From positions 806,001 to 870,000 of the forward strand of contig NZ_CP132957.1 in the NCBI RefSeq assembly GCF_030863805.1: DNA of 64,000 bases. The letters are read 5' to 3'. The notes under the pieces were generated by a model. It ran no database searches. It was not told where the DNA came from and saw only the letters and a list, made by a program, of their open reading frames with translations. Below, piece after piece: positions 26,039 to 34,543 of this stretch. Position 1 is the first letter of the stretch. Each line of letters begins with the position of its first letter. The position numbers and the translations under genes are program-made. This DNA comes from Kineothrix sp. MB12-C1 (GTDB lineage: Bacteria > Bacillota > Clostridia > Lachnospirales > Lachnospiraceae).

Positions 26039-26763
26039 ATTAAAATCAGAACCACCGGCTTAGCCGGTGGTTTGCTCAAGCCCTATAAGGGCGTATTACC
26101 GGCTCTGAGTCTAAAGACTCTTCGATAAGGCTCGCCAGCCGCAACATCATTTGTCTGCTGAGCCCTTATGGGCTCTTTTTACTTGCTTTGCTTTACTGGC
26201 TCACCCGTAAACGGGTCTATATACTCTTTTAATGTCATTTGATCATATTCCAAATCTTCTTTTAACTGGTTCTGGATATACTCTTTGATCTTCTTTGCAT
26301 TTTTTCCTACCGTATCTACATAATATCCTCTACACCAGAAGTGGCGGTTCCCAAATTTATATTTCAGATTTGCATGTCTTTCAAATATCATCAACGTGCT
26401 CTTTCCTTTCAGGTATCCGATAAAGCTTGCCACTGACATACTCGGTGGTATCTCCACCAGCATGTGCACATGATCCGGACAGATTTCTGCTTCTACTATT
26501 TTTACCCCTTTTCTCTTGCATAGCGTACTTAATATATTCGCTACGTCCTGTTTTAACTGCCCATATACTATTTTTCTCCGGAACTTCGGCGCAAATACTA
26601 TATGATACTTACAATTCCATTTCGTATGTGATAAACTATTTACATCCATTTTGGATACCTCCTTTGTTTTGGTGCGGTTGGCGAACCTGTACCTATTATA
26701 ACATTGGAGGTTTTTTACTGTAAGCTAAAGCAGTTCTTATCACACCTGCATAGCAGGTGGTTT
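26039..26763 (-). mobile_element. IS200/IS605-type element (tnpA only)
   Basis: About 725 bp, with a single HUH transposase and no terminal inverted repeats. Subterminal hairpins are seen instead: left end CACCTGC/GCAGGTG (26743-26759) and right end AACCACCGGCT/AGCCGGTGGTT (26050-26072). The heptamer TTTTAAT (minus strand) occurs at both junctions (26764-26770 outside the left end, 26039-26045 at the right end), which suggests the cleavage sites. Exact ends are uncertain by a few bases. It sits between the FMN riboswitch and ribD, in the same orientation. Confidence 0.85.
26179..26649 (-). CDS. tnpA: IS200/IS605-family transposase TnpA
   Basis: 156 residues of the Y1 HUH single-strand transposase family. 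It has the HUH motif in CPDHVHMLVEIPP (about residue 60), the catalytic Tyr in IKEYIQNQLKED (about 127) and the N-terminal KYHIVFAPKFRRK. It has normal length and looks intact. The element carries no TnpB accessory gene. A GGAGG box precedes the ATG. It moves the element by single-strand excision and insertion. Confidence 0.95.
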   Translation of the reverse strand: MDVNSLSHTKWNCKYHIVFAPKFRRKIVYGQLKQDVANILSTLCKRKGVKIVEAEICPDHVHMLVEIPPSMSVASFIGYLKGKSTLMIFERHANLKYKFGNRHFWCRGYYVDTVGKNAKKIKEYIQNQLKEDLEYDQMTLKEYIDPFTGEPVKQSK

Positions 26764-26784
26764 ATTAAAAGACTGCTATACAAT

Positions 26785-26816
26785 AAAAGCTCTGAAATGG
26801 CAATTCATTTCAGAGC
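26785..26816 (-). terminator. Terminator directly downstream of the FMN aptamer
   Basis: Minus-strand stem GCTCTGAAATG (26806-26816) / CATTTCAGAGC (26789-26799) followed by TTTT. Its 5' arm GCTCTGAA can also pair with TTCGGGGC of the aptamer 5' strand (two G.U pairs), so it may be the riboswitch's proximal expression platform. Confidence 0.8.
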
Positions 26817-26856
26817 ATAAATTCAAATACCCACGCAAAAACGCGAATCTTTCTTT

Positions 26857-26961
26857 ATCTTCTACTATCAGACTTTACTGTCGGCTTCGGAATTTAACCG
26901 AATCAACCTTGCGGTTCGTGGGCTATACCACCGGTCGGGAATTTCACCCTGCCCCGAAGAT
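26857..26961 (-). promoter_or_regulatory. FMN riboswitch (RFN element)
   Basis: The minus strand carries the RFN consensus in order. P1 is ATCTTC/GAAGAT (26956-26961 with 26857-26862), then GGGGCAGGGTGAAATTCCC, GACCGGTGGTATAGCCCACGA, GGTTGATTCGGTTAAATTCC and GAAGCCGACAGTAAAGTC. It binds FMN and terminates transcription of riboflavin genes. The 3' joining segment reads CTGATAGTAGAAG where the consensus has CTGGATGRRAGAAG: one base short, with a G changed. Ligand binding may therefore be altered. A consensus promoter precedes it and a terminator follows, but ribD lies about 1 kb away beyond an IS200-type insertion. Confidence 0.93.
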
Positions 26962-26978
26962 CTTATTCAATTGGTATT

Positions 26979-27007
26979 GTTATATCACAGATTATTAAAC
27001 CTGTCAA
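26979..27007 (-). promoter_or_regulatory. Promoter of the FMN riboswitch / rib operon
   Basis: Minus strand TTGACA (27002-27007), exactly 17 bases, TATAAC (26979-26984). Transcription would begin about 10 bases before the aptamer. Confidence 0.85.
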
Positions 27008-27225
27008 CAAAGCAATTAATTGAGGCACAGTTTCTTCTGAAACAGTTTATTGAACGGTATCTTACAGAAAGCAAACAAACTCATGGCTGTCCGCGGGAGG
27101 ACACAAGGAAAGTCGTGTTTCCTATTTTGAGGGTGATGATATTTTTTTCGCCTTAATGACAGCAATATTGATATTTTCATTTTTAATAACTTCCTACATA
27201 CGAAACTCCTTTCCGTATTATTGCA

Positions 27226-28092
27226 CTACAAAATTGGAACACAATATTCAATATTGCTATTTCCGTTTTTATCTGTATTTTCACCATATTTTGCAAAGTC
27301 ATATTTCGCATTTTCATTTAACTGACAGGTCGATTGAGGGAACCATTCCTTGTAGATATATTCAACAATCGTCTGTAAAGAATCTTGATTTTTTCCTCTA
27401 AATGTAAACACTATATATTTACTTGCAGGTAATTCTCTTGTTTCCATCCCCTTTGGGACTTCTGAAAAATCATTTACTTGTGCGGCGGCATAGTAAATAA
27501 AAGCAGGCTGCTCATTTTCATAAGAAAAATCAATATAATCATTAAGACCAATAAGATAATTTTTATCTGTTCGATTGCATATTTTTTTCTTGTTCAAGTG
27601 AAGTTTTCTCCAACACTTTCCAATAACAGAAAATCCTTTTTTCGTATTTTCTTTATATCCCACAAGTAATATTTTTTCACTATCCGCTATTTTAATATCC
27701 ATAGCCATATCCCCTCTTAACCGCTTATTTCCATCTACTGTAAATTTAAGCTGCAAAGGGTGAAAGTTCCTTTTCTTTCTCAATGCTTGCGGACTGCACT
27801 TAAATAATGCCTTAAAGGCAACAGTAAACGATCGCTGTGTTTCATAGCCCGCGAATAAAGCGATTTCCATGATGGATTGATTTGTAAAAATAAGTAGTCT
27901 TGCCGCTTCTGTTAAGCGCCGCCTTTGCACATAAGAATGAATAGTAAAGCCTACGATACTTGTAAACATTCTATGTAAATGATATTTTGAATAACCAGCT
28001 TCATTGGCAATACTTTCTAAATCCAGTTTTTCTTCTAAATGAGCCTCAATGTAATCTACTATACGAGTTATACTTTGCAAATTGTTATCCAT
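27226..28092 (-). CDS. AraC-family regulator with GyrI-like effector domain
   Basis: 288 residues. The AraC helix-turn-helix pair occupies about residues 1-108 (LESIANEAGYSKYHLHRMF; IALFAGYETQRSFTVAFKALF). A GyrI-like ligand domain follows (EKILLVGYKENT; FSEVPKGMETRELPASKYIVF; WFPQSTCQLNENAKYDFAKYGE). It is a different lineage from the 20838-21716 regulator. A truncated copy of its first ~130 codons lies at 33500-33734, part of a duplicated segment. It is transcribed away from the TetR/ABC genes. Confidence 0.9.
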   Translation of the reverse strand: MDNNLQSITRIVDYIEAHLEEKLDLESIANEAGYSKYHLHRMFTSIVGFTIHSYVQRRRLTEAARLLIFTNQSIMEIALFAGYETQRSFTVAFKALFKCSPQALRKKRNFHPLQLKFTVDGNKRLRGDMAMDIKIADSEKILLVGYKENTKKGFSVIGKCWRKLHLNKKKICNRTDKNYLIGLNDYIDFSYENEQPAFIYYAAAQVNDFSEVPKGMETRELPASKYIVFTFRGKNQDSLQTIVEYIYKEWFPQSTCQLNENAKYDFAKYGENTDKNGNSNIEYCVPIL

Positions 28093-28279
28093 GTTTTCAT
28101 CTCCTTGAAAATATTATAATAAATAATAATTAAGAAGTTTTCACATTTATTGCTATTTTTGTTTTGTCATAAATTCTCATGATACTTTGGCGCATTTATG
28201 ATAATATCGTTTTTTGTGTTCAGTACTTGCTTACTTATGCACTCTGACCATTGAGGCACGATTTACCATCGATCGATTA

Positions 28280-28843
28280 TTAAGGCTTTTGTTTCTTACG
28301 TAACTTTAATTCAATATTGCGATTATCTGCAATAGACTGAAAATGCTGTACTGCAATAGCAGCTTTTTGCTTTTTCGTGTCATCCTGCTTTATTTCATCT
28401 TCTATTTGCTCCAAGACAAACATTATATCCTTCAAGTCTAACAAATTAACAGCAATACAATAAAAATTCTTTCTGCGCCCATCATCATAACTTGCTAATA
28501 GATTTTGTAGTATTTCCACTTTTCTATCCAATTCAGCCTTATAGTCGTCAATACTTATTTTCGCTTTTTCCATATCGATGAATTGATTTTTATGAGTAAT
28601 AAAAGAATCCCATAAATCAGCATCGTTATACTTTTTACAAGGATATTCTTCACATGCAAAGCAATATTCAATTCCACGGCGTTGGCTGCAGGATAAAACC
28701 CCGCAAACAGGATGTACCGTCAGGAAATCTTTCCCTGCACAACCGGGGCATTTTGATTTTCCATCCATCTGATAACGAGGGCATAAACCGCAATTAAGTC
28801 CGCACGCCGAAAATAAAGGATATGACCGTTGTTTATAATTCAT
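28280..28843 (-). CDS. DUF3795 cysteine-rich protein
   Basis: 187 residues. The N-terminal half carries a cysteine cluster, CGLNCGLCPRY, KCPGCAGK, HPVCGVLSC and EYCFACEEYPCKKY (about residues 13-70). The C-terminal half is helical and charged. DUF3795 proteins are presumed metal-binding and their function is unknown. It lies upstream of the AraC/GyrI gene on the same strand. A truncated copy at 34021-34460 has lost the first cysteine motifs. Confidence 0.82.
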   Translation of the reverse strand: MNYKQRSYPLFSACGLNCGLCPRYQMDGKSKCPGCAGKDFLTVHPVCGVLSCSQRRGIEYCFACEEYPCKKYNDADLWDSFITHKNQFIDMEKAKISIDDYKAELDRKVEILQNLLASYDDGRRKNFYCIAVNLLDLKDIMFVLEQIEDEIKQDDTKKQKAAIAVQHFQSIADNRNIELKLRKKQKP

Positions 28844-28999
28844 CTTTATCCCCCTTTGTATGTATTATCGTTAAATTATACACCTATTTATCACCTAAAA
28901 CAAGAAAGAAGCATATATCCGGCGCTCCTATTAAAATCATATTTGATAAGCGGAATACCGTCCGCTATCTCTTATTATATTTTCTATCATAACAGTATC

Positions 29000-29049
29000 T
29001 TGACAAAAAATTCCCGCCATGATATAACATCGTTATATAACACTGTTAT
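29000..29049 (+). promoter_or_regulatory. Promoter and tandem palindromic operators of the TetR/ABC operon
   Basis: TTGACA (29000-29005), 17-base spacer, TATAAC (29023-29028). Two adjoining 13-bp palindromes cover the -10 and start point: ATAAC-ATC-GTTAT (29024-29036) and ATAAC-ACT-GTTAT (29037-29049). This is the expected layout for an autoregulating TetR repressor. Confidence 0.8.
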
Positions 29050-29084
29050 ATATATTCTGTATCTATTGCAAAGGAGGTGGCAAT

Positions 29085-29705
29085 ATGGCGGATGAATCCA
29101 CACAAAAGCGTATTTTGGAAGCCGGGAAAACTGAGTTTATGAAAAAGGGATATGAAAACGCCTCTTTGCGTACCATTGCCAGAGAAGCCAGCGTTACAAC
29201 CGGAGCAATCTATGGCTATTATCCCGATAAGGCCGCCTTATTCAGTGCGCTTGTCTCGGAACCGGCAAACTATCTGCGGGATTGGTATTTCTCAGTGCAA
29301 AGCGAGTTCGATGCATTTCCTGCCGAGCATAAGGAAAAGCAGATGCACGGCTATACCAGCAATGCTTTGGAGAAATTTATCGACTATGTATACCTTCATT
29401 TCGATGCATTCAAGCTAGTGGTATGCCACTCGGCAGGCACCGAATATGAGCACTATATTGACAGCCTGCTCGCAATCGAAACAGAGCACACACGCAGATT
29501 CATAGATACTCTGCGTGGCTTGGGGCATGACATCCCCTTCATCGATGATGATATGAGCCACATCCTTTCCAGCGCTTTTTATTACGGCATCTTTGAAACC
29601 GTAGCACATGATATGCCCAAGGAACGGGCGTTGGAATACATCCGTACTTTAAACAAATTTTACAGTGCCGGATGGGATACTATTTTAGGACTGAAAAAGT
29701 CCTAA
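29085..29705 (+). CDS. TetR-family transcriptional regulator
   Basis: 206 residues. The N-terminal helix-turn-helix (RTIAREASVTTGAIYGYYPDKAALFSALV, about residues 28-56) is followed by a helical ligand domain. It is the first gene of a unit with the two ABC genes, and two abutting palindromes at its promoter suggest autorepression. The ABC pair has a separate operator-like site immediately in front of it, so it may answer to a second signal. The AAGGAGGTG box fixes the ATG. Confidence 0.93.
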   Translation: MADESTQKRILEAGKTEFMKKGYENASLRTIAREASVTTGAIYGYYPDKAALFSALVSEPANYLRDWYFSVQSEFDAFPAEHKEKQMHGYTSNALEKFIDYVYLHFDAFKLVVCHSAGTEYEHYIDSLLAIETEHTRRFIDTLRGLGHDIPFIDDDMSHILSSAFYYGIFETVAHDMPKERALEYIRTLNKFYSAGWDTILGLKKS

Positions 29706-29720
29706 AATTTTTAACAGCGA

Positions 29721-29736
29721 GTTAGTCTCTTCTAAC
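29721..29736 (+). promoter_or_regulatory. Operator-like inverted repeat upstream of the ABC pair
   Basis: GTTAG-TCTCTT-CTAAC, with the same half-sites and spacing as the repeat in front of feoB. Over GAGTTAG...CTAACNAA the two sites agree at 17 of 21 positions. It lies 30 bases before the start codon. Regulation by an iron-sensing protein is inferred. Confidence 0.5.
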
Positions 29737-29765
29737 CAATTATATTCTTGTAAGGAGGAATTATA

Positions 29766-31547
29766 ATGAATCAAAGTTCAAAAGGAACTGCATCATGGCT
29801 ATGGGAGTTTGCTTCTCCCCACAAAAGAGGGTATGTTGCCTCTCTGATCTTCGCCACCTTAGGAGTAGGCTGTGGGATGGCTCCCTATTTTTGTGTGGCC
29901 CAAATTGTACTCGGTCTGCTTCGCGGGGAAACCTCCATCAGTTTTTATGGCCTTTACTGCCTGGTTGCCGCCATATTTTGGATACTGCGCTACGTGTTCC
30001 ATGGTATTTCAACTACTCTATCTCATAAATCAACCTTTGCTGTCATTTCGGAGATACGCACACAGCTTACCCAAAAGCTTACCCGCCTGCCCATGGGGTA
30101 TTTGCTGGACACTCCCTCGGGAAGGCTGAAGAATATTTTAGTGGAAAGGGTAGATAGTATAGAACCCACTCTGGCACATGTTGTCCCGGAAATGGGAGGT
30201 AATATTCTGATTTCCATCGCCACTATCGCCTATCTTTTCGTTCTTGATTGGCGTATGGCATTAGCAGCTCTTATTCCGCTGCCGTTGGGCCTTTTCTGCT
30301 ACATGGGTATGATAAACGGCTATGAGAAACGCTTTACTAATTATGTAGCAAAAAACAAACACCTTAACGATACCGCGGTGGAATATATCGGAGGTATCGA
30401 AGTTATTAAGGCTTTCAATCAATCTGCTGCCTCTTACGAGAAGTTCACCACTGCCGCAAAGGAAGCCGCAGATTCCGCTATCGATTGGATGAGATCTACT
30501 CTGCCGTTTTTCTCCCTGGCTCTTTCTGTATTCCCCGCTGTCCTCGTAAGCGTTCTTCCTATCGGTACCTTATTGTATATGAGCGGCAACCTGTCTCTCG
30601 ATACTTTCCTTGTGGCTATTATCTTGTCCCTGGGCATTATGGGGCCGCTCATCACTACCATGACCTATACCGATGATATCGGCAAAGTACATACCATTGT
30701 GAGCGAAATAACCGACGTCCTTACCCAGCCCGATTTAGTACGTCCTACTGAGCCGGTAACTTTAAGCGATTACGATATCCATCTGGAAGATATCAGCTTC
30801 GCCTATCGTGAGAAACCTGTATTGCATGACCTTAGCCTCCATATTCCCGCAGGCAGTGTTACCGCACTGGTAGGGCCCTCCGGCGGCGGAAAATCCACCA
30901 TTGCTAAACTTATCGCCTCTTTATGGGATGTCGGCAGCGGACGCATTACTATCGGCGGAACCGATATACAGAGCATTCCCCTGGCACAACTTAACGGCAT
31001 GATTGCATATGTAGCACAGGATAATTATCTGTTCGATGAAAGTATACGGGAAAATATCCGTATGGGTAATCCCTCTGCCAGCGATGATGAAGTGGAAAAA
31101 GCAGCCCGGCTCAGCGGCTGCCATGACTTTATCATGCAATTGGAACAAGGATATGAAACGCGTGCCGGCGGTGCGGGCGGACATCTTTCCGGCGGCGAAC
31201 GGCAGCGAATTACCATTGCCCGTGCCATGCTTAAGAATGCTCCCATTATTATTCTCGATGAAGCTACCGCTTACACCGACCCCGAAAACGAAGCAGTGAT
31301 CCAGACGGCGGTATCTAAACTGGTAGAGGGCAAAACCCTTATCGTCATCGCCCACCGTCTCTCTACCATTACCGATTCTGATAACATTGTGGTTATCGAA
31401 CACGGCCGGTTGGCCGCACAGGGAACACACCATCAATTACTGGAATCTTCCCCTCTGTATCAGGGCATGTGGGCGGCTCACAGCTCTGTCAAGGACAGTA
31501 TAGAACCTGTAAAAGCAGAAACAAAAGTTCAGGAGGTACTTGCATGA
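29766..31547 (+). CDS. ABC transporter, fused membrane/ATPase subunit 1 (IrtA/YbtP-like half)
   Basis: 593 residues. Six membrane segments in the first ~310 residues are followed by an ATPase with Walker A GPSGGGKSTIAKL (about 365), signature HLSGGERQRI (about 470), Walker B IIILDEATAYTDPENE and H-loop VIAHRLST. It works with the next gene as a heterodimer; the genes overlap by four bases. This tandem layout is seen in multidrug exporters and in siderophore importers such as IrtAB and YbtPQ. The feoB-like operator favours an iron-related cargo. Direction and substrate are not proven. Confidence 0.88.
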   Translation: MNQSSKGTASWLWEFASPHKRGYVASLIFATLGVGCGMAPYFCVAQIVLGLLRGETSISFYGLYCLVAAIFWILRYVFHGISTTLSHKSTFAVISEIRTQLTQKLTRLPMGYLLDTPSGRLKNILVERVDSIEPTLAHVVPEMGGNILISIATIAYLFVLDWRMALAALIPLPLGLFCYMGMINGYEKRFTNYVAKNKHLNDTAVEYIGGIEVIKAFNQSAASYEKFTTAAKEAADSAIDWMRSTLPFFSLALSVFPAVLVSVLPIGTLLYMSGNLSLDTFLVAIILSLGIMGPLITTMTYTDDIGKVHTIVSEITDVLTQPDLVRPTEPVTLSDYDIHLEDISFAYREKPVLHDLSLHIPAGSVTALVGPSGGGKSTIAKLIASLWDVGSGRITIGGTDIQSIPLAQLNGMIAYVAQDNYLFDESIRENIRMGNPSASDDEVEKAARLSGCHDFIMQLEQGYETRAGGAGGHLSGGERQRITIARAMLKNAPIIILDEATAYTDPENEAVIQTAVSKLVEGKTLIVIAHRLSTITDSDNIVVIEHGRLAAQGTHHQLLESSPLYQGMWAAHSSVKDSIEPVKAETKVQEVLA

Positions 31548-33289
31548 TTACCATATTTAAGAAATTCTTTCGATTCAGCGGTGAACAAAGCCGCCTATTT
31601 TATCAATCCCTGGGGCTTTCTCTGTTACATGCCATATTTGAAGCACTGCGCATTCCGGCCATAGCCATCGTGCTTACTGCAATTGTCAACAGGAATATCG
31701 GTATGCAAACGGTATGGACTTCTCTCGGCATTATGATTCTGAGCATTGCAGGCTGTACGCTTACCCGCCGAAGCCTCACTCTGAAGCAGACCATCGGAGG
31801 CTATACGGTCGCCACCAATAAGCGTGTAGAAATCGGCGAACGGCTCAAATATATGCCAATGGGATACTTTAACGATAACAGTATCGGTGATATTACCTCC
31901 ATAACTACTAACACCGCAGAAAACTTACAGGATGTAGCAACGCGAGTGATTATGCTCACCACCCAGGGCATTTTAACGACCGCCATGTTCACCCTCGCCA
32001 TTTTGTTCTACGACTGGCGTATCGGGCTGTTGCTTATCTTAGGAATTGTTATCTTCTTCGGCATCAATTCTCTTATGCAGAGAAAATCCTACGAAGTTTC
32101 TCCCTTGAAAACAAAATCGGATACCCGCTTAGTCGCATCCGTATTAGAATATGTACAGGGAATCGGGGTGGTGCGTTCCTACAATCTCGACCGGGAAGCC
32201 AACAAAACAGTAGACTATGCCATTAAAGAAAATGAAGAAATCAACGTCCGGCTGGAAAAAACATTTGTGCCATACACCAGCCTTCAAAGTCTGGTTCTTA
32301 AGCTATTTGGCATCGCTATGATTTTCCTTTCTGTCGTACTGTATCTCAACGGCTCTATGGAACTTATAAACTGCCTTCTGCTCGTTATTTCTTCCTTCAT
32401 GGTATATGCACAATTGGAATCAGCCGGCAATTATAGCGCACTTTTGAGAGTATTGGATCTTTCCATGGATAAAATCAATAAAGTATTCGAAACCCCGGTG
32501 ATGGATACGAGGGGTAAAAATTTAATACCGAAAAACGGTACCATCAAAGGAAAAACGGTAACCTTCCGTTATGAGAATAAAAAAGTAATCGACGATATTT
32601 CCTTTGAAATTCCCGAAGGCACTACTACCGCTATCGTAGGGCCATCCGGCGGCGGTAAAACAACTCTCACAAGCCTTATGGCGCGCTTTTGGGATGTGGA
32701 CAGCGGCAATATCACTCTCGGCGGAATCGACGTAAGAAATTACACCCTGGATAGCCTACTCGCTAACTTTAGTATGGTCTTTCAAAATGTTTATCTCTTC
32801 AATGATACGATTGCGAATAACATCAGGTTCGGCAAGCCGGATGCCACCATGGAAGAAATTGAAACAGCCGCTCAAAAAGCATGTTGCCATGAATTCATAA
32901 GTGCCCTGCCCCTTGGATATAACACGGTCATAGGCGAAGGGGGTGCCACTATTTCCGGCGGAGAAAAACAGCGTATCTCCATTGCCCGTGCTTTGCTTAA
33001 AGATGCTCCGATTATCATTTTGGACGAAGCCACTGCCAACGTAGACCCTGAAAACGAAGCCTTATTGCAAGATGCCATCGCCGAACTGACTCACGGCAAA
33101 ACAATTATTATGATTGCTCACCGACTCAAAACAGTGCAAAACGCCGACCAAATCCTCGTATTGGATCAAGGAAAAATCATCCAACGCGGCACTCATCGAG
33201 AGTTGATGGAAGCAGGCGGTCTTTATTCTGATTTTATTCATATGCGTGAGAAATCCATCGGCTGGAAATTAGGCGGACGAATCGCCTGA
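31544..33289 (+). CDS. ABC transporter, fused membrane/ATPase subunit 2 (IrtB/YbtQ-like half)
   Basis: 581 residues from the ATG at 31544, which overlaps the previous stop as ATGA and has AGGAGGT upstream; longer frames are not supported. It has six membrane segments, then Walker A GPSGGGKTTL, signature TISGGEKQRI, Walker B IIILDEATANVDPENE and H-loop MIAHRLKT. Both ATP sites of the pair keep the catalytic Glu. The motifs and length match the partner half-transporter. No clear terminator was found immediately after it. Confidence 0.88.
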   Translation: MITIFKKFFRFSGEQSRLFYQSLGLSLLHAIFEALRIPAIAIVLTAIVNRNIGMQTVWTSLGIMILSIAGCTLTRRSLTLKQTIGGYTVATNKRVEIGERLKYMPMGYFNDNSIGDITSITTNTAENLQDVATRVIMLTTQGILTTAMFTLAILFYDWRIGLLLILGIVIFFGINSLMQRKSYEVSPLKTKSDTRLVASVLEYVQGIGVVRSYNLDREANKTVDYAIKENEEINVRLEKTFVPYTSLQSLVLKLFGIAMIFLSVVLYLNGSMELINCLLLVISSFMVYAQLESAGNYSALLRVLDLSMDKINKVFETPVMDTRGKNLIPKNGTIKGKTVTFRYENKKVIDDISFEIPEGTTTAIVGPSGGGKTTLTSLMARFWDVDSGNITLGGIDVRNYTLDSLLANFSMVFQNVYLFNDTIANNIRFGKPDATMEEIETAAQKACCHEFISALPLGYNTVIGEGGATISGGEKQRISIARALLKDAPIIILDEATANVDPENEALLQDAIAELTHGKTIIMIAHRLKTVQNADQILVLDQGKIIQRGTHRELMEAGGLYSDFIHMREKSIGWKLGGRIA

Positions 33290-33499
33290 TACTATCGGGC
33301 TTGCGTTTTTTTCTCTTTCCGCTTTTGCCGATAAACGTATGAAATTGGGCGCACACTTAGTAAAATTTCCATATAAATGACTTGCAATTACTAGGAGGTT
33401 ATTACAATAACTTCCTTTCATATATTGATACAGATGGATGGAATCTATAGGAAATTTGTAACTGCCAGAGAGAATAGCAGGGGTTGTGGTTAGAAAGAA

Positions 33500-33734
33500 A
33501 TAGCCATATCCCCTCTTAACCGCTTATTTCCATCTACTGCAAATTTAAGCTGCAAAGGGTGAAAGTTCCTTTTCTTTCTCAATGCTTGCGGACTGCACTT
33601 AAATAATGCCTTAAAGGCAACAGTAAACGATTGCTGTGTTTCATAGCCCGCGAATAAAGCGATTTCCATGATAGATTGAAATGAGCCTCAATGTAATCTA
33701 CTATACGAGTTATACTTTGCAAATTGTTATCCAT
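33500..33734 (-). pseudogene. Fragment of the AraC/GyrI regulator gene
   Basis: It matches the first ~130 codons of the 27226-28092 gene, including the start codon and ribosome-binding site (33734 downward). An internal deletion of about 157 bp removes most of the first helix-turn-helix and shifts frame, and the whole ligand domain is missing. It cannot make a working regulator. Confidence 0.88.
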
Positions 33735-33886
33735 GTTTTCATCTCCTTGAGAATATTATGATAAAAAATAATTAAGCAGCTTTCACATTTATTGCTATTT
33801 TTATTTTATCAAAATATATTACAACGTAGAAGTTAAGCATACGAAGATAAGATGTTTTTCAATGCTCCGATAAGCAGCAAACAACA

Positions 33887-33918
33887 AGCAGGGTAAGTGT
33901 CAATACACTTGCCCTGCT
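33887..33918. terminator. Stem-loop in the spacer of the duplicated segment
   Basis: AGCAGGGTAAGTGT (33887-33900) pairs with ACACTTGCCCTGCT (33905-33918) with one mismatch and a CAAT loop. It lacks a long T-run, so its role as terminator for either the ABC operon or the DUF3795 remnant is uncertain. Confidence 0.5.
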
Positions 33919-34020
33919 CATGATACTTTGGCTCATTTATGATAATCTCGTTTTTTGTGTTCAGTACGTGCTTACTTATGCACTCTGACCATTGAGGCAT
34001 GATTTACCATCGATCGATTA

Positions 34021-34460
34021 CTAAGACTTTTGTTTCTTACGTAACTTTAATTCAATATTGCGATTATCTGCAATAGACTGAAAATGCTGTACGGCGATAG
34101 CAGCTTTTTTCTTTTTCGTGTCATCCGATTTTATTTCACCTTTTATTTGCTCCATGACGAATATTATATCCGTCAAGTCTAACAAATTAACAGCAATACA
34201 ATAAAAATTCTTTCTGCGCCCATCATCATAACTTGCCAATAGATTTTGTAGTATTTCCACTTTTCTATCCAATTCAGCCTTATAGTCGTCAATACTTATT
34301 TTCACTTTTTCCATATCGATGAATTGATTTTTATGAGTAATAAAAGAATCCCATAAATCAGCATCGTTATACTTTTTACAAGGATATTCTTCACATGCAA
34401 AGCAATATTCAAGTCCACGGCGTTGACTACAAGACAAACCCCCGCAAACAGGATGTACTA
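34021..34460 (-). pseudogene. Truncated DUF3795 gene copy
   Basis: It is a near-identical copy of the C-terminal three quarters of the 28280-28843 gene (QRRGLEYCFACEEYPCKKYND onward). A deletion that joins the sequence directly to its former upstream region has removed the start codon, the ribosome-binding site and the first cysteine motifs (CGLNCGLC, KCPGCAG). A frame beginning at an internal Met (34437) is open, but has no evident ribosome-binding site. Confidence 0.85.
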
Positions 34461-34543
34461 TTGTTAAATTATACGCCTATTTGTCACCCAGCACAAGAAT
34501 AAGGGGATCAAAGTCAAACTAAAATTTCATAATCTCTGCTTTT

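Larger units (their letters stand above)
33500..34500. repeat. Decayed direct duplicate of 27700-28910
   Basis: This segment repeats, in the same orientation, the AraC start region, the AraC-DUF3795 gap and most of DUF3795, with only scattered substitutions. It has deletions of about 157 bp within the AraC part and about 150 bp across the DUF3795 start. It carries about 100 extra bases with a hairpin (33887-33918) absent from the other copy. The two copies flank the TetR/ABC operon. The 33290-33499 stretch before it shows nothing recognisable. Confidence 0.9.

Noticed and set aside
26971-27156. Plus-strand 61-codon frame over the FMN riboswitch promoter
   Set aside because: It overlaps a consensus promoter on the other strand and has no ribosome-binding site or family resemblance.
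29766-33289. ABC pair as a plain multidrug exporter
   Set aside because: Not excluded, but the feoB-like operator gives a more specific iron-related hypothesis. The sequence alone cannot fix direction or cargo.
34021-34437. Second copy of DUF3795 as a functional gene
   Set aside because: The start codon, ribosome-binding site and first cysteine motifs are deleted relative to the intact copy, so it is listed as a pseudogene.
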